The notes under the pieces are model-generated. The model made no database searches, was not told where the DNA came from, and saw only the letters and a list, made by a program, of their open reading frames with translations. Below, piece by piece: positions 8,251-16,874 of a stretch of 64,000 bases of DNA; position 1 is the first letter of the stretch; the number at the start of each line of letters is the position of its first letter. Source of the stretch: Bin80 sp965215475 (GTDB lineage: Bacteria > Bacteroidota > Rhodothermia > Rhodothermales > Bin80). The position numbers were made by a program, and so were the translations under genes. The DNA lies in contig OZ244061.1 of the NCBI GenBank assembly GCA_965215475.1, positions 3,472,001 through 3,536,000 on the forward strand, given 5' to 3'.

Positions 8251-9750
8251 ATGAACAGTAGCACACAGCGTTTCACATCCCGTTGGGGAATGCTTTTGAC
8301 CGTGCTAGGTATGGCGGTTGGGACGGGAAATATCTGGAGGTTTCCCCGAATCGCGGCGACGAATAGTGGAGACGACGGGGCAGGAGCATTTCTTGTAGCT
8401 TGGCTCGTTTTCCTGTTCGTATGGAGCGTTCCCCTCATTATTGCAGAGTATGCACTGGGACGCAAAGGACGACTCGGAGTGATTGGGACATTCACCAAGC
8501 TTGCGGGTGATCGTTTTAGCTGGATGGGCGCGTTCTGTACGTTTGTTGGTGCAGCGATTTTATTTTATTATACCGTCGTGGCTGGGTGGTGTGTCTATTA
8601 TCTTGGAAGGATGGTTATCCTTGGTCCAGACCTCACGTATGAGGCTGCACAGGGTGCATGGGATGGCTTTCAGAGCAGTTATTTTCCGCTACTTTTTCAT
8701 GTGCTTGTGATTGGAGTAGGAGCTTGGGCCGTATGGAAAGGGGTCGGGCGAATTGAGCGAGTAAATAAATTTCTGGTTCCAACACTTCTGGTAATAGTAT
8801 TGATCGCACTGGTGAGAACCGTCTTTCTAAATGGTGCTGGAGAAGGAATTCAATTTTTATTTACCCCCGACTGGCCTACATTGAGACAACCCAAGATATG
8901 GCTTGAAGCCCTGACACAGAATGCGTGGGATACAGGGGCCGGATGGGGATTAGTTCTCACGTATGGAGCTTATATGCAGAGTAGGCATGGGGTTGTTCAG
9001 AATGCATTCATTACAGGTGTCGGGAATAATACAGTCTCCATCTTTGCTGCAATCATTGTATTCGGAACTGTATTTGCAATTCTGGGACAGGAGATGTCTC
9101 GCCCCGAAGTACTTGAAGTGATGCGCACTAGTGGGCCTGCTGCCACCGGGCTCACCTTTATCTGGATGCCACAACTATTTGCAAAAATGCCGGCTGGTGG
9201 TATTCTGGCAGTTCTATTCTTTTTGGGTCTTTCCTGTGCAGCCATTAGTTCAATGATATCCATGATCGAAATGGTTGTGCGCTCCGTAATAGATTTTGGA
9301 GTAAATCGGTTGCATGCTATTGTCGGGGTTTCCATTGCATCCTTGGTCTTGGGGCTTCCATCTGCGATCAATCTTGGCTTTTTTGAAAATCAGGATTTTG
9401 TATGGGGCTTGGCACTTATCATTTCAGGGGCGTTCATGGCGATCTTGGTCATTCGACAGGGAGCTCGTTCATTCCGTGAAAAAGAAATTGATAATATGGT
9501 AGGAGATTGGGTTTCTGGCAGGCCATGGGACATTCTTATGAGCTATGTTGTACCACTTTTGGCGTGTGTGTTATTAGGCTGGTGGTTGTGGTTATCCGTA
9601 ACGGTTTATGCTCCAGATACCTGGTATAATCCGATGGACCCGTTTAGCCTGATGACGTGTATTCTACAATGGGGGATTGTAATCGCGATACTGCTGATTC
9701 TGAACCGCTTTATGGCAAAGCGTATTCGGTCCACGAATAATTTGGCATGA
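8251..9750 (+). CDS. sodium-dependent transporter, NSS (SNF) family
   Basis: The 499-residue polytopic membrane protein belongs to the neurotransmitter:sodium symporter family (LeuT fold), importing amino acids or similar amines with Na+. The signature GNIWRFP at residues 26-32 lies in the unwound TM1, followed by the NSGDDGAGAFLVAW segment. Further recognisable parts are LFYYTVVAGWCVYY (TM3), the TM6 region with WDTGAGWG, and the Ser-rich ISSMISMIE of TM8. About twelve membrane segments are apparent. Substrate specificity cannot be predicted. It lies just downstream of the TnpB element and 40 bases before the thioredoxin-like gene, and may be transcribed with it. Confidence 0.93.
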   Translation: MNSSTQRFTSRWGMLLTVLGMAVGTGNIWRFPRIAATNSGDDGAGAFLVAWLVFLFVWSVPLIIAEYALGRKGRLGVIGTFTKLAGDRFSWMGAFCTFVGAAILFYYTVVAGWCVYYLGRMVILGPDLTYEAAQGAWDGFQSSYFPLLFHVLVIGVGAWAVWKGVGRIERVNKFLVPTLLVIVLIALVRTVFLNGAGEGIQFLFTPDWPTLRQPKIWLEALTQNAWDTGAGWGLVLTYGAYMQSRHGVVQNAFITGVGNNTVSIFAAIIVFGTVFAILGQEMSRPEVLEVMRTSGPAATGLTFIWMPQLFAKMPAGGILAVLFFLGLSCAAISSMISMIEMVVRSVIDFGVNRLHAIVGVSIASLVLGLPSAINLGFFENQDFVWGLALIISGAFMAILVIRQGARSFREKEIDNMVGDWVSGRPWDILMSYVVPLLACVLLGWWLWLSVTVYAPDTWYNPMDPFSLMTCILQWGIVIAILLILNRFMAKRIRSTNNLA

Positions 9751-9790
9751 TATCTGCTTAAATACACAATAACCCTTCAACAATGAAGTC

Positions 9791-10339
9791 ATGTATCGAT
9801 TAATTCTACTTACTGTGAGTTTACTACCTGGTGTGGTTACAGCACAGGTATCCGTTGGTGATGTAATACCGGATATAGAACTTCAAAATATGCGCGGGAG
9901 TAATACTTCGACCCATGCACTTTTTGGAGACCAAGGTGCTGCGTTTGTGTTTTGGAGTAATGATTGCAACTGGACGGATCAGTATGAAGCTCGCGTTGAA
10001 GAACTAAATACGGAAAGTATTCCGATAATTTTGGTGAACAGTAATGATGCAACGGTTTTCCCGAAGGAGGCTGGGCCCGGAAAACAGTACGATGTAGCAT
10101 ATGTTCGTGATCTGGGGGGGCGTTTAGCTCAGATTTTAGGTGCAGAGAGAACCCCACATGTATTTGTTTTTGATCAAGGGAAAACACTTGTCTATGCAGG
10201 AGGGATTGATGATTCCCCTGCCGACGCACAGCAAGTGCAGGCAGCGTGGTTTAAAGATGCGATTGAACAGCTCTCAGGTGGGGAATCTGTGCGTGTTTCC
10301 CCTACAAAATCATTCGGTTGCCGGATTAAACTACCGTGA
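9791..10339 (+). CDS. exported thioredoxin-like (redoxin) protein
   Basis: The protein has 182 residues, with a signal peptide ending around VVTAQ at residue 19. The remainder is a thioredoxin-fold protein of the AhpC/TSA-like group: GDVIPDIELQNMRGS, a VFWSNDCNW active-site loop with a single Cys in place of CxxC, TPHVFVFDQ with the cis-Pro, and the C-terminal TKSFGCRIKL tail, which is characteristic of a thioredoxin family that usually ends in GC-x-I-K. The single active-site Cys suggests a peroxiredoxin-like or structural role. The stop codon overlaps the GTG start of the next gene by four bases, so the two genes are translationally coupled. Confidence 0.75.
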   Translation: MYRLILLTVSLLPGVVTAQVSVGDVIPDIELQNMRGSNTSTHALFGDQGAAFVFWSNDCNWTDQYEARVEELNTESIPIILVNSNDATVFPKEAGPGKQYDVAYVRDLGGRLAQILGAERTPHVFVFDQGKTLVYAGGIDDSPADAQQVQAAWFKDAIEQLSGGESVRVSPTKSFGCRIKLP

Positions 10340-11274
10340 CGATTGCGGAAATAGAAGCGCGATTCACAGGGTTGAATCGTGGGAGTAGTACTTTTGCTCA
10401 GATGGAGCAGGTACTAGAGAACTATCAGAGAGCACATTGTGAAATTTATCGGCGCTTTGGAGAGAAGTATCTGCCCGTGTCGGCATTCAAGCATGCCGAA
10501 ATTGCAACATTCCCGGTCTCAGAAGCAGAGCGTATATTTCGGAGTAGTGCGACCGGGAGTGGACTTCGAAGTCAACATTTTGTGAAACGGTTAGCCGTGT
10601 ATGAGGCTTCTGTGTGTACAGCTTTTGAAGCCGCTTTTGGGGAGGGGCCATACACAATTTGGGCTCATTTACCGGGGTATTCTACTGAGTCATCTCTCGT
10701 TTGTATGCTGAAAATTCTCATTCAGCGGTATGGTGACGAGAGAAGTCAGTTCTTCTTGACCAATGAACTTCCTGGTGATGCCCGAGATTTCGCTTCTCCC
10801 TTGATATTTTTTGGTGCTGCATTTGGACTTCTATCTTTGCTTGAAGAAGGTCCTTGGTCCTTGCCTCAAAGTGCACGGATTGTAGAAACAGGTGGAATGA
10901 AAACCTATCAACGGGAGGTAACCCGGAGGGAACTCCATACGCGTTTAGCAGAGGGGTTTGGTATCCAGAAAGATCATGTCTGGAGTGAGTACGGGATGTG
11001 TGAACTCCTGAGTCAAGCTTATGCCCAAGGTGGGTCTGTATACATGCCTCCACCATGGATACGGGTTCAAATCGTGGATCCATATGATTCTAAAAAGATT
11101 TTACCTGATGGGCAGGCAGGGCTGATCACGGTCACCGATTTAGCAAACATTCACACGGTCTCCAGTATTCTCACAGAGGATCTGGGAGTGAGTCATGGAG
11201 AAGGATTTGAAGTTTTGGGACGTTTCCCAGGAAGTGCATTGAGGGGGTGCAATTTTTTATTGGAGGATATGTAA
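10336..11274 (+). CDS. LuxE-type acyl-protein synthetase/acyltransferase
   Basis: The 312-residue adenylate-forming enzyme is related to LuxE and PaaK: it activates a fatty or other carboxylic acid with ATP and transfers the acyl group. Visible are the phosphate-binding SSATGSG at residues 70-76, ETGGMKT at 184-190, and the AMP-binding motif SEYGMCELLSQAY near 217-229, with Cys where Thr is more usual. The GTG start overlaps the previous gene's stop. Its expected partner, a LuxC-type acyl-CoA reductase, lies 4.5 kb further on (15776) instead of adjacent, with an IS and a minus-strand island between. No luxAB genes are present, so a role in luminescence is not implied. Confidence 0.8.
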   Translation: MTIAEIEARFTGLNRGSSTFAQMEQVLENYQRAHCEIYRRFGEKYLPVSAFKHAEIATFPVSEAERIFRSSATGSGLRSQHFVKRLAVYEASVCTAFEAAFGEGPYTIWAHLPGYSTESSLVCMLKILIQRYGDERSQFFLTNELPGDARDFASPLIFFGAAFGLLSLLEEGPWSLPQSARIVETGGMKTYQREVTRRELHTRLAEGFGIQKDHVWSEYGMCELLSQAYAQGGSVYMPPPWIRVQIVDPYDSKKILPDGQAGLITVTDLANIHTVSSILTEDLGVSHGEGFEVLGRFPGSALRGCNFLLEDM

Positions 11275-11421
11275 AAATTCAAAAGATCATTCGGATGTAC
11301 TCAAGATGAGAAGTGGTTTAATTAGGGAATTGTAGGCCAAACTGTAATCCATCCTTACTTTTTCGAGGATCTATTTTTTCGTGATCCTGATTCGCCAAGC
11401 TAACCACTACTTGACGCATAA

Positions 11422-11448
11422 CAAAACTTAACCCTATTTTTTCCTGAA
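11422..11448. repeat. IS terminal inverted repeat, left
   Basis: 26 of 27 bases match the reverse complement of the right end; the only difference is T6-CC against T7-C. The outer edge abuts the GCATAA target duplication. Confidence 0.9.
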
Positions 11449-11666
11449 CGTAGGATTTTTTGGTTAAAAACGTCCTCTTTTTCCCTTCCTCCGCCCCGTT
11501 TTTCGGTCTGAATCTGCCTTTTTGTGTATGCTAAGCATATGTTTTTGTGCGTTTTTGATCCCCAGATTCATTTTAAAAAGTGCGCCCATGTAAATATTTG
11601 TTGATTTTGGGTTATTTATTGCAATTTATGTCGTATATTTACGTTTTAGCAAACCTATTTGAGCCC

Positions 11667-13388
11667 ATGTATTTAGCCGAAATCCCGAACCGCAATTCCC
11701 CCTCCACCTGGCTCGTGCGAACCTCCACGCGAGACGGCAAACGAACCATCAAAAAAACCATCGCCAATGTAACGCACCTTCCCGAACCCATTCGCGAAGG
11801 ACTGCGAACGCTCTTGCAGGGAGGCCATGCCATCCAGTCCTTCAAGGAGGCACTGCACACCCAGCGTACCCGGCACCATGGGCATGTTGCGGTGGTGCTA
11901 CACATGATGAAGCATCTCAAAATGACATCCCTCATTGCGCCAAAGAATTCGCGCTTTCGACGATTGGTTCTCGGCATGATTGCGGCCCGGGTCATCAAGC
12001 CCGCCAGCAAACTGCAGACCAGTGACATGTTGGACAAGACCAGCTGTATCACAACGCTCCATGAAGAACTTGACCTCAAGCATGTGGACCAGAATGATCT
12101 CTATGAGGCCATGGATGAATTGGCCGCCTGCAAGACCAAGATCGAATGCAAGTTAGCCAAACGCCATCTCACCGAAGGTGGAATGGTGCTGTATGATGTG
12201 ACCAGCAGCTACTTGGAGGGCGATAAAAATGCATTTGGAGCATATGGCTATAACCGGGACAAGAAAAAAGGGAAAAAACAAATTGTGTATGGATTGATGA
12301 CCGATAAGGAAGGATGTCCGGTCTCCGTAGACGTCTTTCCTGGCAATACCCCCGATATCAAGACCCTTGGCGCTCAGATCTCCAAGCTCCAAAATACGTT
12401 TGGGTTCAAGCATGTGATCTTGGTCGGAGATCGCGGGCTTTTGAAGCAGAAACAGATTCAGGAGGAGATCATCCCTGTGGGGTTGGATTGGATTACGGGC
12501 ATGCAAAAACAGGAGATCCGTGAGGTGGTGGAGCAAGAGAAAACGCAAATGAGCTTGTTTGACCAACAGGATCTGGTGGAGATTCAAAGCGATCTCTATC
12601 CCAAGGAACGCCTCGTGCTATGCAGGAACCCCTTTCAGGCGGCAAAGACTAAGAAAACCCGTGAGGATCTTTTGGCGAAGGCCGACGCAAAATTGGACCA
12701 GATCCTTGCGGCAACCACCCGTACACCCCGCCGACTCAAAGACAAGGCCAAGATTGGAATGCGCGTGGAGCGTGCACTGGGGAAACACAAATTAAAGAAA
12801 TTCTATCTCCTTGAGATCGAGGAAGGGTATTTCTCGTATACCCATAATGCGGAGGCGATTCAGAGGGCCGAGCGCCTGGATGGGGTCTATGCGATCCGGT
12901 CCAGCTTGAAACAGCCCGCTGAGCAGTTGGTGTCGGACTACAAACGATTGTCCACCGTAGAACGCGCCTTCCGCGTGATGAAATCCATCTCCCTGCGCGT
13001 ACGCCCCATCCATCATGTCAAATCCGAGCGGGTCATTGCTCATGTCTTCTTATGTATGCTGGCCTATTATGTAGAATACCATCTACGAAAGAAACTTGCC
13101 CCCATCACGTTTGCCGAAGAGGATCTGGAAGCAAAAAGAGCCCAGAGAGAGAATATGGTGAAGCCGTCCAAGAATGCAAACAGGAACGCACACAACAAGA
13201 AGACCAAAGACGCGGAAAGACCCAAGAGTTTTGAGTCCATCATGGAAGAACTCTCTGGGGTATGCCGTGTAACGGGCGTTCTAAACGTAAAGGCCGACGA
13301 GGATCACGAAGTGAAGTTTGTGGACAATGAACTGACCCCGACCCAACGTCAAGTATTCAAACTTCTGAAGATCAAGTCTCTGTGTTGA
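11667..13388 (+). CDS. IS1634-family DDE transposase
   Basis: This is the transposase of the surrounding insertion sequence, about 573 residues from the ATG at 11667. An upstream GTG in the same frame (11580) would add 29 residues that look unlike the family, so I prefer the ATG starting MYLAEIPNRNSP. The three catalytic acidic residues are visible: D in MVLYDVTSSY, D in VILVGDRGLL and E in LSTVERAFRVMK. This is the DDE order of the IS4/IS1634 superfamily with a beta-strand insertion before the Glu. Its codon use is GC-richer than the neighbours, fitting recent arrival. A hairpin begins exactly at the stop codon. Confidence 0.92.
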   Translation: MYLAEIPNRNSPSTWLVRTSTRDGKRTIKKTIANVTHLPEPIREGLRTLLQGGHAIQSFKEALHTQRTRHHGHVAVVLHMMKHLKMTSLIAPKNSRFRRLVLGMIAARVIKPASKLQTSDMLDKTSCITTLHEELDLKHVDQNDLYEAMDELAACKTKIECKLAKRHLTEGGMVLYDVTSSYLEGDKNAFGAYGYNRDKKKGKKQIVYGLMTDKEGCPVSVDVFPGNTPDIKTLGAQISKLQNTFGFKHVILVGDRGLLKQKQIQEEIIPVGLDWITGMQKQEIREVVEQEKTQMSLFDQQDLVEIQSDLYPKERLVLCRNPFQAAKTKKTREDLLAKADAKLDQILAATTRTPRRLKDKAKIGMRVERALGKHKLKKFYLLEIEEGYFSYTHNAEAIQRAERLDGVYAIRSSLKQPAEQLVSDYKRLSTVERAFRVMKSISLRVRPIHHVKSERVIAHVFLCMLAYYVEYHLRKKLAPITFAEEDLEAKRAQRENMVKPSKNANRNAHNKKTKDAERPKSFESIMEELSGVCRVTGVLNVKADEDHEVKFVDNELTPTQRQVFKLLKIKSLC

Positions 13389-13410
13389 TTCGGTTCATCA
13401 AACCGAATCA
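13386..13410 (+). terminator. hairpin at transposase stop codon
   Basis: A perfect 10-bp stem (TGATTCGGTT, loop CATCA, complement) starts with the TGA stop codon of the transposase. There is no U-run directly after it, so it may act as an mRNA 3' stabiliser or a factor-assisted terminator instead of a classical intrinsic one. Confidence 0.45.
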
Positions 13411-13486
13411 GACTCCCGCCATTGCTCCTTGAACAACATCATTTTTTAAAAAATCCATCCAAATGGTGCGGGAAATCTGCGCTTTT

Positions 13487-13513
13487 TTCAGAAAAAAATA
13501 GGGTTAAGTTTTG
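13487..13513. repeat. IS terminal inverted repeat, right
   Basis: This is the partner of 11422-11448. Its sequence, together with the preceding T-run and CAG, recurs at 13705-13735 inside the 47-bp palindrome, showing that the palindrome derives from this end. Confidence 0.9.
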
Positions 13514-13519
13514 GCATAA

Positions 13520-14220
13520 TCATTTCCTTGTATCTGGGGGCTTGGTTACGAGTTCATCCAACATTTCATACGCACGGGCTTTCGCAGATGCATCAGATTT
13601 CGGTTTGTTGGCATAGGGATCGTTCATAATTTCGAGATTAAAGTAGTTTGTCCAGTTGCCCATGTTGAACAAATAGACACATTTACAACAAAACTTAACC
13701 CTATTTTTTTCAGAAAAAAATAGGGTTAAGTTTTGACATATGGAATACTGTAATTTCTGACCCGGTAGGCTCGGCGTGGTTTCCCAATAACTTCTCCTGT
13801 GATTTCGAACGTCATGGTTGTGGCAGGCCGCCAAAACTCCACACTGTTGGAAGCAATCGGTTTATTCTTACCCAAATACATATTGCCAGAGGAAACGGGG
13901 CCCTGAAGTAAACCACTGTAAAGACTGTCAAAGCCACCTTGACATATGCCTGAAATACTTTGAATGATTGAGACTACATTCGGTATGTGGCCAAGGTAAC
14001 TTTGCTCCAGTACGACCACATCCTCCAAATGCGGTGGAGTGAGATTGTGACAGCTACGGAATTTCAGATTCCACATTCCACCGACTTCAAAAGAGCTTTC
14101 CACAGGCATGAAGGGAAAGTTGTCTCTTTCGGAAAGCCGTATGCCCTTTCCGGTTTCAGTAATCGCACCGATACAATAACAACTCTTAGCGCGGGTCTTG
14201 GCGACAATGTAGCATCTCAT
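13520..14220 (-). pseudogene. dual-OB-domain-like protein, interrupted by IS-end palindrome
   Basis: The gene starts at the ATG at 14220 (MRCYIVAKTRAKSCYC) and now ends early at 13726 because a 47-bp palindrome (13689-13735) is inserted. Deleting exactly those 47 bases restores one frame from RVRNYSIPYV through CKCVYLFNMGNW to a TGA at 13520, about 217 residues. The N-terminal part (cysteine pair, GIRLS, VGGMWNLKF, PPHLEDVVVLE, EFWRP) resembles the dual OB-fold-containing domain often found beside DUF488 genes; this is recognised by pattern only. The tail ending in LVTKPPDTRK is not recognised and might instead belong to another gene joined by an IS-mediated deletion. It follows the DUF488 pair by 44 bases and was probably the third gene of that operon. 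Confidence 0.6.
13689..13735. repeat. 47-bp perfect palindrome built from IS ends
   Basis: Two 22-bp arms, each matching the outer end of the neighbouring IS (CAAAACTTAACCC outward), are separated by only three bases (CAG). No transposase sequence remains. No 6-bp target duplication flanks it (TTACAA against ACATAT). It interrupts the dual-OB-like gene and shifts its frame. It looks like a minimal, internally deleted IS derivative or an excision/deletion scar. Confidence 0.9.
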
Positions 14221-14264
14221 GGCATCAAGTCACTATGACTCACAGTTGTTTAAAGAAGATTATC

Positions 14265-14789
14265 TCATGATTCGTATTCTGACTCAGGCACAGGTGTCAG
14301 GTCACCTTTCACTGAGACCCCCAATTGCTCAGCAAGATAGGTGGCAAGAATGGAACGGTGGCAAGATTCAAGATGACTCTCCACACAAAACAATGCTACG
14401 CTTTCCACTGGCTGATTTAGGCAATCCGAAAGAGCGTTTTTAAAAATCTCAATTCCCTTTTGATCAATAAGAATTTGCCTCCTGTATTCATTCACGTACG
14501 CCTCGCAGAGCCCGCTACGCCAGTACTTGCCTTGTTTGTGTTCTTTGTCATAGTTGGACTGGATAGTGCGAATTTCCTTGGTCGGGGCTAAATCCCTTAC
14601 ATGAATGTATTCAATACCGCGTCCTTTACATCCTTCCGATAAGCGTCCCTTGTTGAAGAACTTATATTTGCTACCTCGCATCCCCGCACGACGCCGTATA
14701 TCCATCAAGACATTGACTCCCTCTTTACAGAGTGCGTCAAGGAATGACTCACGTGTCGTCCCGTAAGCACCAATTGTCCAAATAATCAT
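14265..14789 (-). CDS. DUF488 family protein (second of pair)
   Basis: The 174-residue protein belongs to the DUF488 family, whose biochemical function is not established. Family marks are the N-terminal IWTIGAYG, the DIRRRAG stretch (residues 30-36) and the C-terminal C-x-E-x5-C-H-R cluster (Cys135, Glu137, Cys143-His144-Arg145), which may bind metal or form the active site. It differs from its upstream paralogue in having the shortened GMRGSKYKFFNKG region instead of SFPSSKYQPEFS. The start ATG overlaps the previous gene's stop by four bases, so the two are coupled. The broken dual-OB-like gene follows 44 bases downstream. Confidence 0.88.
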   Translation of the reverse strand: MIIWTIGAYGTTRESFLDALCKEGVNVLMDIRRRAGMRGSKYKFFNKGRLSEGCKGRGIEYIHVRDLAPTKEIRTIQSNYDKEHKQGKYWRSGLCEAYVNEYRRQILIDQKGIEIFKNALSDCLNQPVESVALFCVESHLESCHRSILATYLAEQLGVSVKGDLTPVPESEYES

Positions 14790-15355
14790 AACACCGGGCG
14801 AGTCGATAAATCTCTTCGCCGGGGAACGTCATCAAAGAGTTCTTCCAGTCCCCCAGTTCGAATATTCATCACTTTCTCCTGACTCATACTTCCACCGTCA
14901 TTGAGTAGATGCTCAACTTCAATTCCTTCCTGTACGAGAGCCTCTCCGATCATTACGGACCTATGGCACTGCTCTGGCTTTGCCTCGGCACACATAAGAC
15001 AGACGGTATAACCACGCTCGCATGCCGTGAGTAAACGAGCAATACCTTCCTGAAAGAAACCCTTAGCACGTACCTTAATGTAATTTACATGGTTGTTATC
15101 GTAACATGATTCATCGTCTGGGCGGCCGCCCAACTCCTTTCCCATGAATCCATACCCTAGCCCTGCGTCACGAAGTGACATGGACAGAGGTTTTCGGGAA
15201 AACTCTGGCTGATACTTAGAGGATGGAAAGGAGCGAACGTCAATCACAAACTGCACCCCTTTCTCTTTTAGCTGGGACACAATTTCGTCTATTGTACGCC
15301 CCCCGTGTCCGATCGTATATATACGAAATCTGGGCATTGAATTCAAAATATCCAA
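14786..15355 (-). CDS. DUF488 family protein (first of pair)
   Basis: The 189-residue DUF488 protein has TIGHGGRTIDE at residues 14-24, DVRSFPSS at 39-46, the FMGKELGGRPDDE loop near 70-82, and the CAEAKPEQCHR cluster (Cys122, Glu124, Cys130-His131-Arg132). All the positions I recognise as conserved in DUF488 are present. An alternative start at Met7 (SMPRFRIYTIG) is equally plausible. It is the first gene of a minus-strand unit DUF488-DUF488-dual-OB, tightly overlapped with the next gene. Combinations of this kind occur in accessory, possibly conflict- or stress-related regions; the role here is unknown. Confidence 0.9.
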   Translation of the reverse strand: MDILNSMPRFRIYTIGHGGRTIDEIVSQLKEKGVQFVIDVRSFPSSKYQPEFSRKPLSMSLRDAGLGYGFMGKELGGRPDDESCYDNNHVNYIKVRAKGFFQEGIARLLTACERGYTVCLMCAEAKPEQCHRSVMIGEALVQEGIEVEHLLNDGGSMSQEKVMNIRTGGLEELFDDVPRRRDLSTRPVL

Positions 15356-15775
15356 TGATGCTTCAAGTTAGACTCTTGCAAACCCAAGCATAATGAAGTA
15401 TGGGTCTGCCCAATATGTCGGGACAGTACATCCACACATCCGCTTTGTTTCCACAAAAAGAAAAGAGAATTATATCCGTGAATGCTCGGACTGGTAAGAA
15501 TAGTGCCTATTAGGATGAATGGGGACGGTGAATCCGAAATTAGTGGGACACTTTTTCTTGAAAAACGGGAGCCCCGAAATTTTAAAAAGATTGAACTCAC
15601 ACAATTAGTACTGTTCATCAAATGTAGGTTACACTTCTTCACCATGGATCTAGAAGGATAAGATATAAATAGTGAGGGGATAGTGATCGTGTAGATTGGG
15701 ATAGGGTGGTTTCAACAATTATGGAAGTTACGGTGTTACACAAGGCCCACCAGATAGATTCTTATCATAAGGTAC
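15356..15775. other. gene-free stretch before luxC-like gene
   Basis: These 420 bases contain no supported gene. They must hold the promoter of the minus-strand DUF488 unit and the plus-strand promoter of the luxC-like gene. A 40-codon open stretch at 15359-15478 without start codon reads VCPIC near its middle plus further Cys and His, and may be a remnant of a zinc-binding protein. Confidence 0.5.
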
Positions 15776-16819
15776 ATGGATACACTGGCTGTTACACTAT
15801 CCCAAGCCGCCCATATATGGTCTGATCCCAGTCAACCACACAGAAGAGAAGCTGTGCAGGCAACCCTGACAGCATCTAACTCATTTACGAAAGAGGCCAT
15901 GGAATACGCGATAGATCAACAAATGAGCGAGGTGACAGAATTCGCATTGAAGAAATGGATTGGGAAAAGAAGATCAAAACATGTTTGTCAAGTTGGGGTG
16001 ATCAATGCCGGGAATGTGCCATTCGTCGGATTGCAGGATCTTCTCGCCGTTCTTATTTGTGGTCATTCATATGTTGGTGTATTGTCCAGTAAGTGCCCTT
16101 ATCTTTTGCCTGCATTTGTTCAAACGGTTCGCGATCAAGGGGAAGATGTGGCTGTAAGCTTTGTAGATCGTAATACAATCTGGGAGCAGGTACACGCGGT
16201 TATGGCAACAGGCAGTGATGCAACGATTGCCCAAATCAGTTCTCTTGCGGCGGAAAGACAGATATCGACTCCAAAGTGTTTATTCCGGAGTAATCGGTAT
16301 GGGATTGCAATTCTGGATGGACATGAAACGGACGATGATTTAGATGACCTAGCAATGGATGCGTTGTTGCATGAGGGGATGGGATGCCGTAATGTAGCAC
16401 TGATTTTTGCACCTATAGGACTTGAACCAGATCGGTGTCTCAAACACTTTGCCCACGTGCGAGGAGTGTTTCCTACACATCCCACCACACCGGGACGTTT
16501 GGAAATGCAAAGAGCTTACCTGGCCGCGCTCAAGCAGCCACATGCATATGGAGACGGTCTGGAATTTCTGATCAGCAAAGGCCCTGCTGAGGTTCAGGTT
16601 CCTGGACATGTTCGTTGGGTTGAGTATAAGAACCTTGATGAACTGACTCGCCTCGTTGAGGCAATTCGTAGCGAGGTGCAGTGCGTTGTTGCACATAAGA
16701 AATTATCTGCAATATTACCAGATGCCTGGGGCATTCAGTCTTTCGGCACCACCCAGAAACCTGCACTTGCATGGAAGCCCGATCAGAGAGATACGATTGA
16801 CTTTCTGTGTAACTTGTAG
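15776..16819 (+). CDS. LuxC-type acyl-CoA reductase
   Basis: The 347-residue protein belongs to the LuxC acyl-CoA/acyl-protein reductase family (aldehyde dehydrogenase superfamily), which reduces a thioester-bound acyl group to an aldehyde with NADPH. The nucleophilic Cys is Cys204 in HEGMGCRNVALI. GVINAGNVPFVG at residues 74-85 and the segment ending in GYLS-like GVLSSKCPYLLP match the nucleotide-binding region. The luxE-like gene at 10336 is its natural partner, and the intervening 4.5 kb is IS plus opposite-strand genes. No luciferase genes are seen. In related bacteria this pair occurs without light production, with an undefined lipid or aldehyde role. Confidence 0.82.
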   Translation: MDTLAVTLSQAAHIWSDPSQPHRREAVQATLTASNSFTKEAMEYAIDQQMSEVTEFALKKWIGKRRSKHVCQVGVINAGNVPFVGLQDLLAVLICGHSYVGVLSSKCPYLLPAFVQTVRDQGEDVAVSFVDRNTIWEQVHAVMATGSDATIAQISSLAAERQISTPKCLFRSNRYGIAILDGHETDDDLDDLAMDALLHEGMGCRNVALIFAPIGLEPDRCLKHFAHVRGVFPTHPTTPGRLEMQRAYLAALKQPHAYGDGLEFLISKGPAEVQVPGHVRWVEYKNLDELTRLVEAIRSEVQCVVAHKKLSAILPDAWGIQSFGTTQKPALAWKPDQRDTIDFLCNL

Positions 16820-16874
16820 AGGAACAAGAAAAGGTTCGCACAAGTTTGCACGATTCTTGCAACGTAGCAATTGA

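Larger units (their letters stand above)
11422..13513 (+). mobile_element. IS1634/IS4-superfamily insertion sequence, complete
   Basis: The element is 2092 bp. Its ends are inverted repeats of 27 bp with one mismatch (11422-11448 and 13487-13513, outermost CAAAACTTAACCC). The 6-bp sequence GCATAA directly abuts both ends (11416-11421 and 13514-13519) as a target-site duplication, within the 5-6 bp range known for this family. One transposase gene fills most of the element and appears intact. The insertion lies in the gap after the luxE-like gene, immediately behind the stop codon of the minus-strand dual-OB-like gene (stop at 13520-13522), so it did not itself break a gene. Confidence 0.88.

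Noticed and set aside
15359..15478. 40-codon Cys/His-rich stretch containing VCPIC, resembling a zinc-binding fragment
   Set aside because: It has no start codon and is too short to assign; mentioned only as a possible remnant in the gap.
10336..16819. A bioluminescence (lux) operon
   Set aside because: Only LuxE- and LuxC-type genes are present; luxA, luxB and luxD are absent, and such pairs are known without light production.
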